Below, piece after piece: positions 7,022 through 14,573 of a DNA stretch of 17,728 nucleotides. Origin of the DNA: Deltaproteobacteria bacterium. Lineage in GTDB: Bacteria > Desulfobacterota > Desulfuromonadia > Geobacterales > Pseudopelobacteraceae. The notes under the pieces are model-generated. The model did not search any database, was not told the origin of the DNA, and saw only the letters and a program-made list of their open reading frames with translations. The position numbers and the translations under genes were made by a program. The stretch is from NCBI GenBank assembly GCA_016219145.1, contig JACRCG010000092.1, positions 1-17,728 on the forward strand, in the 5' to 3' direction. Position 1 is the stretch's first letter, and the number at the start of each line of letters is the position of its first letter.

Positions 7022-7414
7022 TTAGTTGAATGTTCCCCGCAGGATTTTGGCATGCCACATGACGGTAGTCTGACGGGTGGATGGCGATTCGACAAGGTCG
7101 GGAATGATTGTGGGAACGGCAAACTTCACTTTTCCGTTTTCTATTTCAGCCAAAGGTCTGGCCGACTTTGCCAGCCCATAGGCCGTGCCGGCCAGAATAC
7201 CTGAAGCAGCACCGTAAGCGATATAATCCAGATGATCGGCCGGCTTCTTTGTAAAAACCATCAGAGCCCCGCCGACAAGCGCTCCGACACCAGCGCCGTA
7301 AAAGGCATCCCGTAATACTTCACGCAACGAAACATCATCTGCCCAGGAGGACGAAGCCGATGCAAGAGTAGTGATCAATGCCATAATTGCTACGATCTGT
7401 CTGATCCGCTTCAT
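7022..7414 (-). CDS. Small exported glycine-rich hypothetical protein
   Basis: A 130-residue protein not recognised as a named family. Residues 1-25 form a good Sec signal peptide (KRIRQ, hydrophobic core, likely cleavage SWA|DD). Two Gly/Ala-rich hydrophobic stretches follow, about 37-55 (GAGVGALVGGALMVF) and about 64-85 (AYGAASGILAGTAYGLAKS), resembling glycine-zipper or paired membrane-helix segments. The remaining C-terminus is polar, with VPTIIPDLVESP. It is probably a periplasmic or membrane-inserted envelope protein. ATG 7414 has GAGGA six to seven bases before it. An extended -10 box lies about 45 nt upstream and a strong terminator lies downstream, so it is likely monocistronic. Function unknown. 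Confidence 0.8.
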   Translation of the reverse strand: MKRIRQIVAIMALITTLASASSSWADDVSLREVLRDAFYGAGVGALVGGALMVFTKKPADHLDYIAYGAASGILAGTAYGLAKSARPLAEIENGKVKFAVPTIIPDLVESPSTRQTTVMWHAKILRGTFN

Positions 7415-7456
7415 TCATGATCCTCGCAGAGATTGATGGTCTGTTTCATGAGACCG

Positions 7457-7465
7457 TGTATAGCA
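7457..7465 (-). promoter_or_regulatory. Extended -10 promoter for the 130-residue exported protein
   Basis: The minus strand reads TGCTATACA, an extended -10 (TGn plus TATACA) about 43 nt before the ATG at 7414. No convincing -35 box is present at standard spacing, as is allowed for extended -10 promoters. Confidence 0.4.
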
Positions 7466-7625
7466 AGAAACGCGCCATCAACACAGAAACTCGCTTCAAA
7501 AACAGGTTTTATCAACATTATCGGCATGTTGAATGGCAACCGACTCAAAGCCGCACGCATATGGCAGATTGAAAGTGCGCCACCCCTGCAGCAAACTGTT
7601 GCGTTTACGACACACACGCCGCGCT

Positions 7626-10265
7626 TTATGGCGTAATCATCGACTTAACCAGAGCCAGCTCATCTTCACGGCTGGAGACCTCGCCGTCCAGCCTGGCCTG
7701 TAGCAGACGCTGCCTGATCCGGCCGAAATGCGGTCCGGGGGGCACTCCCAACCCCTTAAGATCCTTGCCCCCCAGATGCGGGACAACATCCCGCAGTTTG
7801 GTCAGGTAAAGGGAAACGAAGCGCCGGACCAGCTCGTTGCTGGCCCTGGATGCCAGATAGAGCAGCATTTCGAGCGACAGGGAACTGAACCAGTCAAAAA
7901 GCAGGCTGTTCGGCACTTCAGGGGATCTTTTGACTCGCCGCTTGATCGCCTCCAGAACCTTGTACACCTGCCGGCGCTGATCATGCAACCGGGCAGCAAG
8001 CCGCCCCGGAATTGCAAGACGGCGGCAGGCTTCCTGAAATTCGTCCGGCTTGAGCCCGTCGCAGAGTGCCAGAAAATAGACCTGCCACTGTTGACAAGGA
8101 TCATCCAGATACAAAAGACGGAACCACGCCAGAACCTGACCGGCTTCGTCCAGAACCCGCGCTGTCGCCGGGGTCAGCTTGAGCCTGGGATGTACAAACG
8201 GCAGGAGCCCCAGCAGCGACATGCGCCTGATAGCCGCCGACGGCTCCTTCTCACTCATGATCTGCACCAGCTCGCTGAACAGGCGCTTGCCCCCCAGTTT
8301 ATCCAGCAGATGCATCCTTATGGCGCTGCGAATCAGGTTTTCGGTATGCGGCGCTATATGAAACCCCAGTCTCTGCTCAAAGCGGATAGCCCTGAAGACG
8401 CGGGTGGAATCCTCCACAAACGAGAGGTTGTGCAGCACTTTCACCACCTTCTCCTGAATATCCTGCTGTCCCCCGAAATGATCGGTCAGGCGTCCGAACC
8501 TGTCACTGTTGATACAGAGCGCCAGGGTGTTGATCGTAAAATCGCGGCGGTACAGGTCATGGCGCAGCGAAGCCCTCTCAACCATCGGAAGCGCTCCCGG
8601 AGATTCATAATATTCGAGGCGGGTGCTGGCCACATCGATCTTTCCGCCGTCCGGAAATATAAGCACTGCCGTGCCGAATTTATTGTGGCTGCGGACCCGG
8701 CAGATGTGGCGCTCGGCAAAGCGTTCGGCAAAGAAAACCCCGTCACCTTCTACGGTTACATCGATATCAAGATTGTCGATCCCCAACAGCAGGTCACGTA
8801 CAAAACCGCCCACAGCGTAAACAGACAGTCCCAGCCCATCGCCAACCGCCCCCAGATTATGCAGGGTATTTCGAACCGATTCTGAAAGGCGCTTACCCAG
8901 CAGCCCGGCAATTGAACGGCTTCGCGTCGGAACATCCAGCGCCTCGACATCATAGAGCGCGCCGCCCTGACCTGGTCGGCCGCCGTAAATATGCCGCAGC
9001 AGATCTGTTCTCGTCACCGCGCCGACCAGCCGGACCTCCTCAAATACCGGTACGAAACGGCGATTGCTCCCCACCATGTAGTCCTGTATATCCGTCAACC
9101 GTGTCTCAGGGGTCGCACTCATATACTCCGTATGCATGAAATCAGTGACCGGCGATTCTCCAAGATCGTGATAAAGCGCCTTTTCCACCGTTTTACGCGA
9201 GATGATGCCGACCATCCGCTCCCCGTTCATAACCGGCATGGCGTTGCAGTTGTAGCGCGTCAGAAATTCACGGGACGCAGTGATCGTAATCGAGTCCGGC
9301 ATGGTTTTGACCGGCGCCGACATGATATCAGCCGCAACCACATTCGAGCTGACTGAAACCCGTAACAGCTCCTCCAGCTTTTCCAGCACCTGCTTTAATG
9401 ACTGGTTGTGAACAGCTGCGGAAGCGGCCGTGGCGTGTCCGCCCCCCTGAAAATGCTTCATGATCTCACCGGCATTGACTTCAGGCACATGACTGCGGGC
9501 CACGAGATAGACATGCCCTTCCATCGCCACCACCACGAACAGCGCGTCAAGATTTTCCATATCGCGCATCAGATGCGCCAGTGCGGCGACATCGCCGATA
9601 TAATGGTCGCAGGAGGCGTGCGCGATTGAAATGACTATGCCGTTAACTGAGCTGGTCTTCAAGGTCGTCAGCAGCTGCTTAAGAAGTCCCATCTGCGATT
9701 TGGAGAGCTCCGGCGTCAACGCTTCGCTGACCAGATTCAGCCGCGCGCCCTGTGCCAGCAGCCAGCCGGCCATGCGGTAATCCTCCGGAGTCGCCGAAGC
9801 AAACAGCAGCCGCCCGGTGTCCTCATGGATGCCGAGCATAATCAGCGTGGCCTCTTCAGGCGTCAGCGAAATACCCTGTTCCAGCAGCAGTCCGGCCAGC
9901 AGCGTGGATGCCGAACCGACAGTCGCAATTACTCCTCCACTGGAGCTGATACTCTCCTCCGTCAGCGGATGATGGTCATAGATGTGAATCTCAAGGCCGG
10001 GGCGATTGACAATTTCGGCAAAGCGGCCAATGCGGTCAAGCTGCTGGCAATCCACGATAATCAGGCGGGTGATGGCTTCCAGGTCAATCTCTTTGGAACG
10101 GGTAAGAGGCGGCAGATAGCCGGGATGGCGCTCGATGAAGTCGCGCACCCCCTTCTCCTGCGAACCGGAAAAACAGAGCAGCGCGCCCGGATAGAGCCTG
10201 GCAGCGGCCGTCATGGCGCCCAGACAGTCAAAATCGGCGTTTATGTGGGTGGTTATAACGTCCAT
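7626..10265 (-). CDS. DHH/DHHA1-CBS-CBS-tRNA nucleotidyltransferase fusion (probable A-adding or poly(A) enzyme)
   Basis: An 879-residue four-module protein. Residues 1-300 are a DHH/DHHA1 phosphoesterase: HINADFDCLGA (Asp11, Asp13), VDCQ, the DHH triad 97-99 and the DHHA1 signature GGGHATAAS at 274. Two CBS domains follow (about 312-370 and 375-428). Residues about 455-879 are a class II tRNA nucleotidyltransferase/poly(A) polymerase: AVGGFVRDLLLG, catalytic Asp500 and Asp502 in DNLDIDV, RRDFTINTLAL, and EDSTRVFRAIRFEQRLGF. The same architecture occurs in the Aquifex A-adding enzyme. Geobacter sulfurreducens is reported to have separate C- and A-adding tRNA nucleotidyltransferases and a poly(A) polymerase, so this is most likely the A-adding enzyme, with the N-terminal module possibly a nanoRNA or pAp phosphatase-like nuclease. 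The ribosome binding site (GGGGGAG) is rather far, about 13 nt, from ATG 10265. All catalytic motifs look intact. Confidence 0.92.
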   Translation of the reverse strand: MDVITTHINADFDCLGAMTAAARLYPGALLCFSGSQEKGVRDFIERHPGYLPPLTRSKEIDLEAITRLIIVDCQQLDRIGRFAEIVNRPGLEIHIYDHHPLTEESISSSGGVIATVGSASTLLAGLLLEQGISLTPEEATLIMLGIHEDTGRLLFASATPEDYRMAGWLLAQGARLNLVSEALTPELSKSQMGLLKQLLTTLKTSSVNGIVISIAHASCDHYIGDVAALAHLMRDMENLDALFVVVAMEGHVYLVARSHVPEVNAGEIMKHFQGGGHATAASAAVHNQSLKQVLEKLEELLRVSVSSNVVAADIMSAPVKTMPDSITITASREFLTRYNCNAMPVMNGERMVGIISRKTVEKALYHDLGESPVTDFMHTEYMSATPETRLTDIQDYMVGSNRRFVPVFEEVRLVGAVTRTDLLRHIYGGRPGQGGALYDVEALDVPTRSRSIAGLLGKRLSESVRNTLHNLGAVGDGLGLSVYAVGGFVRDLLLGIDNLDIDVTVEGDGVFFAERFAERHICRVRSHNKFGTAVLIFPDGGKIDVASTRLEYYESPGALPMVERASLRHDLYRRDFTINTLALCINSDRFGRLTDHFGGQQDIQEKVVKVLHNLSFVEDSTRVFRAIRFEQRLGFHIAPHTENLIRSAIRMHLLDKLGGKRLFSELVQIMSEKEPSAAIRRMSLLGLLPFVHPRLKLTPATARVLDEAGQVLAWFRLLYLDDPCQQWQVYFLALCDGLKPDEFQEACRRLAIPGRLAARLHDQRRQVYKVLEAIKRRVKRSPEVPNSLLFDWFSSLSLEMLLYLASRASNELVRRFVSLYLTKLRDVVPHLGGKDLKGLGVPPGPHFGRIRQRLLQARLDGEVSSREDELALVKSMITP

Positions 10266-10304
10266 CAGATATCAGGTTCTCCCCCTGAATTAAACAGTTT
10301 GCTC

Positions 10305-10397
10305 TCACAAAGGCACAAAGAACACAAGGAAGTCTATAATATTTATAGAATTGATAATTATCTGCTTTTCTTGGTGATCTTTGTGAGCTTTGTGTGA
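10305..10397. repeat. Imperfect inverted-repeat element with CACAAAG-type arms
   Basis: The left arm (10305-10332) reads TCACAAAGGCACAAAGAACA and on to GGAAG. The right arm (10365-10397) is its imperfect complement, ending CTTTGTGTGA. Each arm is built from repeated CACAAAG-like units 8-9 bp apart. The AT-rich centre contains a perfect palindrome TCTATAA-TAT-TTATAGA (10333-10349). Short palindromic elements of this kind are widespread in environmental bacterial genomes and translate to RHKEHKE-type peptides. No transposase is nearby. It fills most of the gap between the aminotransferase stop and the fusion gene start, and could form a large hairpin in the RNA. Confidence 0.75.
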
Positions 10398-10420
10398 CAA
10401 AAGTGTTTTTGGATTAAACT

Positions 10421-11593
10421 TTATACCTCCACATCCCTGAAACGACGGGCCGCCTCCGCTATCGACTCCTCACGGATATTGCCGAAGGCCAGCCGCAGAT
10501 AACCCTCCAGCCCCGGCCCGAACACCTCTCCCGGCAGGCAGAGGACTGCCGACTCCTCAACCAGCCGCCTGGCCACCTGCCGTCCGCTGCAGCCACAAAA
10601 CGGGTGCCTGACCCAGGCGAAGAAAGCTCCGCTGGCCACCAGACGGAACCGGTTTCCCGGCTTCTGAAATTCGCCCCGAAAGAGATCGTGACGACGGGCC
10701 ATCATGTCACGGTTGGCAGACACCCAGCCATCCAGATGTTCGATGCCAAACCTGACGGCGTGCTGGGTTATGCGGGGCTGGCAGACCGCCATGGTGTCCT
10801 GAGCCTTGAGAGCGTGGTGAATAAATGTCTCGGAGGCGGCCAGCATACCGGCCCGGTAGCCGGTCAAGGCGTAGGTTTTGCCGAATGAGGCGATATGCAC
10901 GAAATGCTCGCCCCAGCCCGGGCTGCTGAAGAGATTGTGAGGGGCTCTGTCCCCGGGAATGAAGGCGTTGTAGGTTTCATCAAGAATCAGGGCAATGCCG
11001 TGCCGCTCAGCCAAGCAGTACAGATCATGGATCAGGGCGGGCGGGGTGATGACACCGGTGGGGTTGCTGGGGGATACCACCAGAATAGCTCTGGTTTTAT
11101 CGGTAATCAGACCTTCGATGGTTGCCGGGGAAGGAAGCCCGGCATCCGCCTCGTCAAAGGGGGCACAGACTCCGCGAATCCCGAGTATATCCAGGGCCAT
11201 GGGATGATCGAAGTAATAAGGGGTCTGCACCACCACCTCGTCACCGGCGCTGCAGAGCGTGACAATCGCCAGCCAGAATGCCTGACTGGCGCCGATTGTC
11301 AGGCAGAGGTTGGCCGGCGAGATAAGCGCTCCGTACTTCCTGCGGTAGTAACCGCAAAGCGCCTCGCGCACCTCCGGCAGTCCTTCGTCTGGGGAATATT
11401 TTGACATGAGCGGGTCGGCCAGAATGCCGGTGAGATGGTCCGTCAATTCAGGGGCAGGGGCATAGTCCGGTACGGCCTGACAGAGATCGATCAGCTCCTG
11501 CCCGTCATCGGGCCGTTCGGCCAGCCAGCGTTTGACTTCGGAAATAGGTGGGAAGTGTACCCTGGTTATCAGCGGCGACAGGCTCAGGCTCAT
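10421..11593 (-). CDS. PLP-dependent aminotransferase, class I/II
   Basis: A 390-residue fold-type I aminotransferase. Visible residues: YSPDEGLPEVREAL in the N-terminal part, the PLP-phosphate-binding region at GASQ (about 101), SPSNPTG (Asn177), LDETY (Asp205, Tyr208), the Schiff-base Lys239 in SFGKTYALTGYRAG, and the C-terminal substrate-carboxylate Arg in YLRLAFGNI. Length and motif order are typical. The substrate cannot be deduced; aspartate, aromatic and alanine types all share these motifs. ATG 11593 has GGAG eight bases upstream. The gene follows the last membrane protein of the TetR-led cluster after 90 nt that contain a candidate extended -10 promoter, so it may be separate from, or the last member of, that cluster. 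Confidence 0.92.
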   Translation of the reverse strand: MSLSLSPLITRVHFPPISEVKRWLAERPDDGQELIDLCQAVPDYAPAPELTDHLTGILADPLMSKYSPDEGLPEVREALCGYYRRKYGALISPANLCLTIGASQAFWLAIVTLCSAGDEVVVQTPYYFDHPMALDILGIRGVCAPFDEADAGLPSPATIEGLITDKTRAILVVSPSNPTGVITPPALIHDLYCLAERHGIALILDETYNAFIPGDRAPHNLFSSPGWGEHFVHIASFGKTYALTGYRAGMLAASETFIHHALKAQDTMAVCQPRITQHAVRFGIEHLDGWVSANRDMMARRHDLFRGEFQKPGNRFRLVASGAFFAWVRHPFCGCSGRQVARRLVEESAVLCLPGEVFGPGLEGYLRLAFGNIREESIAEAARRFRDVEV

Positions 11594-11625
11594 ATCCGGC
11601 TCCGGCGGGAGATTGTTTGCTTGCC

Positions 11626-11634
11626 ACTATACCA
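11626..11634 (-). promoter_or_regulatory. Extended -10 promoter before the aminotransferase
   Basis: The minus strand reads TGGTATAGT, an extended -10 element about 32 nt upstream of the aminotransferase ATG. No clear -35 box at 17 bp. This weakens the case for the aminotransferase being only a late gene of the upstream operon. Confidence 0.4.
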
Positions 11635-11683
11635 GAAAGCCTGTTTTCCGCATGAACAATTTTCTGAAACTTCGATCCTTGAT

Positions 11684-12223
11684 TTATTCAGTCTGTTGAG
11701 CCAGTTTTTTATTAAATAGTCGATTTAAAACAGCCAGAATGACGATTGGTATTACGGCGGCCAATAACGTGTTGCCTCGAAAATATAGTCCAAAAAGCAA
11801 AGCCAGCATTGTTGCGAAAAGCAGCAGATAAGAATACTTGCGAACCAGTGCAGCTTCTCCGTTCATACTTCCTACATATCCCGCCGGGCTGAACAGTGTG
11901 GTAACTATACCGATTTCGAACATACCTGCCAGCACACCAGCCTCACGCAGTTCCCTGTATATCTTCAAAACCCCCCATAATTGGAGGAACACCGCCGCAC
12001 CGCCAATTATCAGCCACAAATTGGCGCCCAGAACCAGCCTGTTTGCCGGGCGCTGCTGACGCATCAGCCATAGCAGCTGGATTACAGCAACGACTGCCCC
12101 GATCATGAAACCATTAAAAAGACGCTCCTGGGTTGGCACGCCTGTTCGAAATGAATAGAAAGTGAAAACCGTTAACGGCACAAATTGAAACAGGCCGGTT
12201 GCACTGTTTATTGTCTTGCTCAT
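11684..12223 (-). CDS. Polytopic membrane protein, unknown function
   Basis: A 179-residue hydrophobic protein with about five to six predicted membrane helices (near residues 10-27, 37-55, 67-86, 95-115, 128-147 and 150-168) joined by short basic loops such as MRQQRPANR. It begins MSKTINSATGLFQFVPL and ends in a positively charged tail LFNKKLAQQTE. No catalytic motif or known family was recognised. ATG 12223 has GGGGA about eight bases upstream, and it starts 17 nt after the radical SAM gene, so it is surely in the same transcript. Association with a B12 radical SAM enzyme suggests a lipid- or membrane-related process, but this is inference. Confidence 0.75.
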   Translation of the reverse strand: MSKTINSATGLFQFVPLTVFTFYSFRTGVPTQERLFNGFMIGAVVAVIQLLWLMRQQRPANRLVLGANLWLIIGGAAVFLQLWGVLKIYRELREAGVLAGMFEIGIVTTLFSPAGYVGSMNGEAALVRKYSYLLLFATMLALLFGLYFRGNTLLAAVIPIVILAVLNRLFNKKLAQQTE

Positions 12224-12240
12224 TCAATTTTCCCCTGCAA

Positions 12241-13599
12241 TCAGTAATCAAGATATCCCGTGCGAATCTTTGCCAGAAGACGACCGAGCAGCCTGATGCG
12301 GAGCATCAAGCCGCGCAACCCGACGCGCAATACGACCGGGAGTGCCCGATAAAGCGGTACCGCCTTGGTGTACAGATCCGCCAGTTCCCGGTAAAACACT
12401 TCCCTCGGCAGTGTCGTCGGGAGGAGTGCATGAAGCATATCGTATAGTTCCGGCTTTTGGCTAAGGATTTCATCTTTTCGTTCAGTATGGAGTTCAGTAC
12501 CCGGAAGCGGCGTCATCACAGTGAAAGTGGCGTACTTCAGTTTCAGCCGGCGCACATATGCGACCAGCGAACTGAAATCCTCGCGGCTGTAGCCCGGATC
12601 AACCATGAACGAGGCATACATCATAATTCCAAGGTCATCGAGGATTTTGGCGGCCTGGATCTGTTGAACCGTAGTGATCCCCTTTTTCATGGCTGTCAGC
12701 CGTGTATCGGAAAAATCCTCCATGCCCACGAATATCTGTGACAAACCGATTTTGGCCCATTTGGCCAACAATTCCGGGTGCTTGACAATGGTATCCACCC
12801 TGCCGTAGAGGAAAAAATTCTTCTTGATCCCCGCGTCCCGGATCAAGTCGGCCAGCCTGTCCATCCGCTTTACGTCGCACATCGATTCGTCATCGCAGAA
12901 AAAGATGTTCGGTTCTGCAATGGTTTTAAGTTCTTCCACAACGGCCGCCGGATCGCGCCGCAGATACTTGCCGCCGGTGATGTTCCAGAGAGCGCAGAAA
13001 TTACAGCGGGCAGTACAGCCAAGCGAGGTGCGAATCGAGGCCAGCGGTTTGAACCATTCGCTGAAGTAGTTGTGTCGATAACTGGCCGTCAGTGTGCGGT
13101 CAGGGAAAGGCAGCTCATTCAGGTCGGTATACGGGCGCTGCGCCGTGTAAAGCATGCCGTCCGGGCAGGGTATCGCCAGCCCTTTGATCTCCCGGAAGCC
13201 GCTCTCCTGCTCAACAGCCCTGACAATTTCACGCAAGGTATAGACCCCTTCGCCGATGACAACCACGTCAATAGACGGCACATTGAAATCTTCCGGCTGC
13301 ACCGTAGCGTGATGTCCGCCGACGACCACAAGGAGTTCGGGAAAGATGCCTTTGAGTCGCGTTGCCAGACCCTTGATGATATTCAGATGGCTGGTGAAGC
13401 CGGTCAGTCCGACCATATCCGGCTTGAACCTGCGACAAGCTGCCTCAGGGTCGGGCTCAAGCCTGGCATCAATGATTTCCACACTGTGGCCGTCCAGCTT
13501 GAGCCCGGCGCCCAGGTATTCCAGCGCTAACGGCTCAAACAGATAGACCTGATCCATGAGCGGATCCGTGCTTTGCGGTTGAATAAGAAGGACTTTCAT
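12241..13599 (-). CDS. B12-binding-domain radical SAM protein
   Basis: A 452-residue class B type radical SAM protein. Residues 1-140 form a Rossmann-like cobalamin-binding domain (MKVLLIQPQS, GHSVEIIDARLE, VGLTGFTS, VVVGGHHATVQPEDF, IGEGVYTL). The radical SAM core carries the 4Fe-4S motif Cys195-x3-Cys199-x2-Cys202 in SLGCTARCNFC, then IFFCDDESMC and FVGMEDFSDT. The C-terminal 60 residues are rich in Arg and Leu and may lie on a membrane. Relatives include HpnR, HpnJ, BchE and P-methylases, which methylate or rearrange unactivated carbons. The substrate is unknown here; the EPLALEYLGAGLK start resembles hopanoid C-3 methylase-type proteins but is not diagnostic. Its ATG overlaps the stop of the PPOX gene (TGATG), which implies translational coupling. 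Two membrane proteins in the same operon favour a lipid substrate (inference). Confidence 0.88.
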   Translation of the reverse strand: MKVLLIQPQSTDPLMDQVYLFEPLALEYLGAGLKLDGHSVEIIDARLEPDPEAACRRFKPDMVGLTGFTSHLNIIKGLATRLKGIFPELLVVVGGHHATVQPEDFNVPSIDVVVIGEGVYTLREIVRAVEQESGFREIKGLAIPCPDGMLYTAQRPYTDLNELPFPDRTLTASYRHNYFSEWFKPLASIRTSLGCTARCNFCALWNITGGKYLRRDPAAVVEELKTIAEPNIFFCDDESMCDVKRMDRLADLIRDAGIKKNFFLYGRVDTIVKHPELLAKWAKIGLSQIFVGMEDFSDTRLTAMKKGITTVQQIQAAKILDDLGIMMYASFMVDPGYSREDFSSLVAYVRRLKLKYATFTVMTPLPGTELHTERKDEILSQKPELYDMLHALLPTTLPREVFYRELADLYTKAVPLYRALPVVLRVGLRGLMLRIRLLGRLLAKIRTGYLDY

Positions 13600-14129
13600 C
13601 AGGCAGTTCCTTTAAGCTGGATATTTTTGGTGTCAAAACATGCTCCAGCTGCTCGGGTCATTTCAGCCATATGGATACTATCGGCGCTTGTGAATTTCAC
13701 GTCGCGGACGGTACCCATATTTGCCCACATCGTTTCATATCCTCTGGTGCCCCGCAGCCTGCGAACGCGATGTTGCCACAGAGCGATTTCTCCGTCTGTA
13801 GCCGGCCGAGGCGGCCCCACGGTGCCATGAAGCCTGATTCCGGGAGGGGAATTAAAACCGCCGCGAATCAGGGCGGAAAGCCAGAACAGCAGGCCGCTGC
13901 GAACCGCAAGAACACATACATTCTTGTTATTCTCAAGGTTATGCGGCATGTTCAGCGTGAACTCCTCAAAGTAGATGGCATGTCCCGGCTCGCGAAGAAG
14001 AAGGGAACCAATCGGAGTGACATGCGGCAAACCTTCAGGAGTAACCGTCGCCATTGCATAATGAAGCGAGGATCTGAAAGCCTGCTTGAATATTCGGCGG
14101 ATACTCTTCCAATTGGACTCAATATTCAT
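13599..14129 (-). CDS. Pyridoxamine 5'-phosphate oxidase-fold (FMN/F420/haem-binding type) protein
   Basis: A 176-residue protein with the split-barrel flavin-binding pattern: a helical start (ESNWKSIRRIFKQAFRSSLHYA), then MATVTPEGLPHVTPIGSLLLR, AIYFEEFTLNMPHNLENNKNVCVLAV and a later IRLHGTVGPPR. This matches general PPOX-fold reductases or oxidases rather than the vitamin B6 enzyme itself, since the phosphate-binding arginine cluster of true PdxH is not evident. It likely binds FMN or F420. ATG 14129 has an AAGGGGA ribosome binding site. The stop shares one base with the start of the radical SAM gene, the closest coupling in the cluster, which suggests the two proteins act together, perhaps one supplying reducing equivalents to the other (inference). 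Confidence 0.75.
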   Translation of the reverse strand: MNIESNWKSIRRIFKQAFRSSLHYAMATVTPEGLPHVTPIGSLLLREPGHAIYFEEFTLNMPHNLENNKNVCVLAVRSGLLFWLSALIRGGFNSPPGIRLHGTVGPPRPATDGEIALWQHRVRRLRGTRGYETMWANMGTVRDVKFTSADSIHMAEMTRAAGACFDTKNIQLKGTA

Positions 14130-14141
14130 GGTATTTCCCCT

Positions 14142-14160
14142 TGCCTAATCAATTTAGGCA
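14142..14160 (-). repeat. Perfect 7-bp hairpin at the membrane-protein/PPOX junction
   Basis: TGCCTAA and TTAGGCA are separated by five bases. On the minus-strand RNA the hairpin covers the stop codon of the membrane protein gene and ends directly before the AAGGGGA ribosome binding site of the PPOX gene. There is no following T run, so it is not a terminator. It could insulate the two cistrons or tune translation. Confidence 0.6.
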
Positions 14161-14549
14161 TCATTTTGTTCAAAATTTCTTCGCAGCAGCAGCGCCGTCG
14201 GCACAAAAGTCAGCCAGGGAGTAAAGTAGAACAGAGTGAGGTACCAGTAGCGAACCGGAAAATACGCACCGTGCCCGAGATAAACCCCACAGTAAAGCCA
14301 GTCCAGAATTGCCAGCGGGACGGTGAAGTAGAAGGAAATCCATATTGCACGAGACAGCCTTGTTTCGGGACGCCCGCGCCGCAGGAAATACAGCGCCGCA
14401 AGCGAGATCACCACACTGAGTAATATGCAGAAAACCGCCATGGTGACCTGTGAATACTGCTGGTAGTAATCCGGCAGACCGGCCAGCCAGAACAGCGCCC
14501 AGACGCTTATTCCTTGTACAAAGAGTGTGATGTGCTTCGCGACAGTCAT
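14154..14549 (-). CDS. Small four-helix membrane protein, unknown function
   Basis: A 131-residue protein with four predicted membrane helices (near 6-24, 34-56, 68-88 and 100-122). The segments are rich in aromatic residues (WISFYFTVPLAILDWLYCGV, then YFPVRYWYLTLFYFTPWL), which is typical of proteins lying at the lipid interface. A basic loop RRGRPETR falls between helices two and three, and the C-terminus is LLLRRNFEQNDA. No family was recognised. The ribosome binding site is weak (GGAA) before ATG 14549. It is 24 nt from the crotonase gene upstream and 24 nt from the PPOX gene downstream, so it belongs to the operon. Confidence 0.75.
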   Translation of the reverse strand: MTVAKHITLFVQGISVWALFWLAGLPDYYQQYSQVTMAVFCILLSVVISLAALYFLRRGRPETRLSRAIWISFYFTVPLAILDWLYCGVYLGHGAYFPVRYWYLTLFYFTPWLTFVPTALLLRRNFEQNDA

Positions 14550-14573
14550 TGGTTCCGGGGCCTGATATAATGA

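Noticed and set aside
7411..7617. Minus-strand frame of 68 codons whose stop overlaps the start of the 130-residue exported protein gene (ATGA).
   Set aside because: It begins with GTG without a ribosome binding site, the peptide resembles no family and is not obviously protein-like, and the likely promoter of the downstream gene lies inside it.
7728..8885. Plus-strand frame of 385 codons.
   Set aside because: It runs antisense through the nucleotidyltransferase half of the fusion gene, whose motifs are clear. The peptide has the Arg/Gln/Pro bias of a high-GC shadow frame.
9825..10397. Plus-strand frame ending in a RHKEHKE peptide.
   Set aside because: It is antisense to the fusion gene start and then reads through the inverted repeat. 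RHKEHKE is a known translation artefact of such repeats.
12778..13530. Plus-strand frame of 250 codons.
   Set aside because: Antisense to the radical SAM gene, with no recognisable motif.
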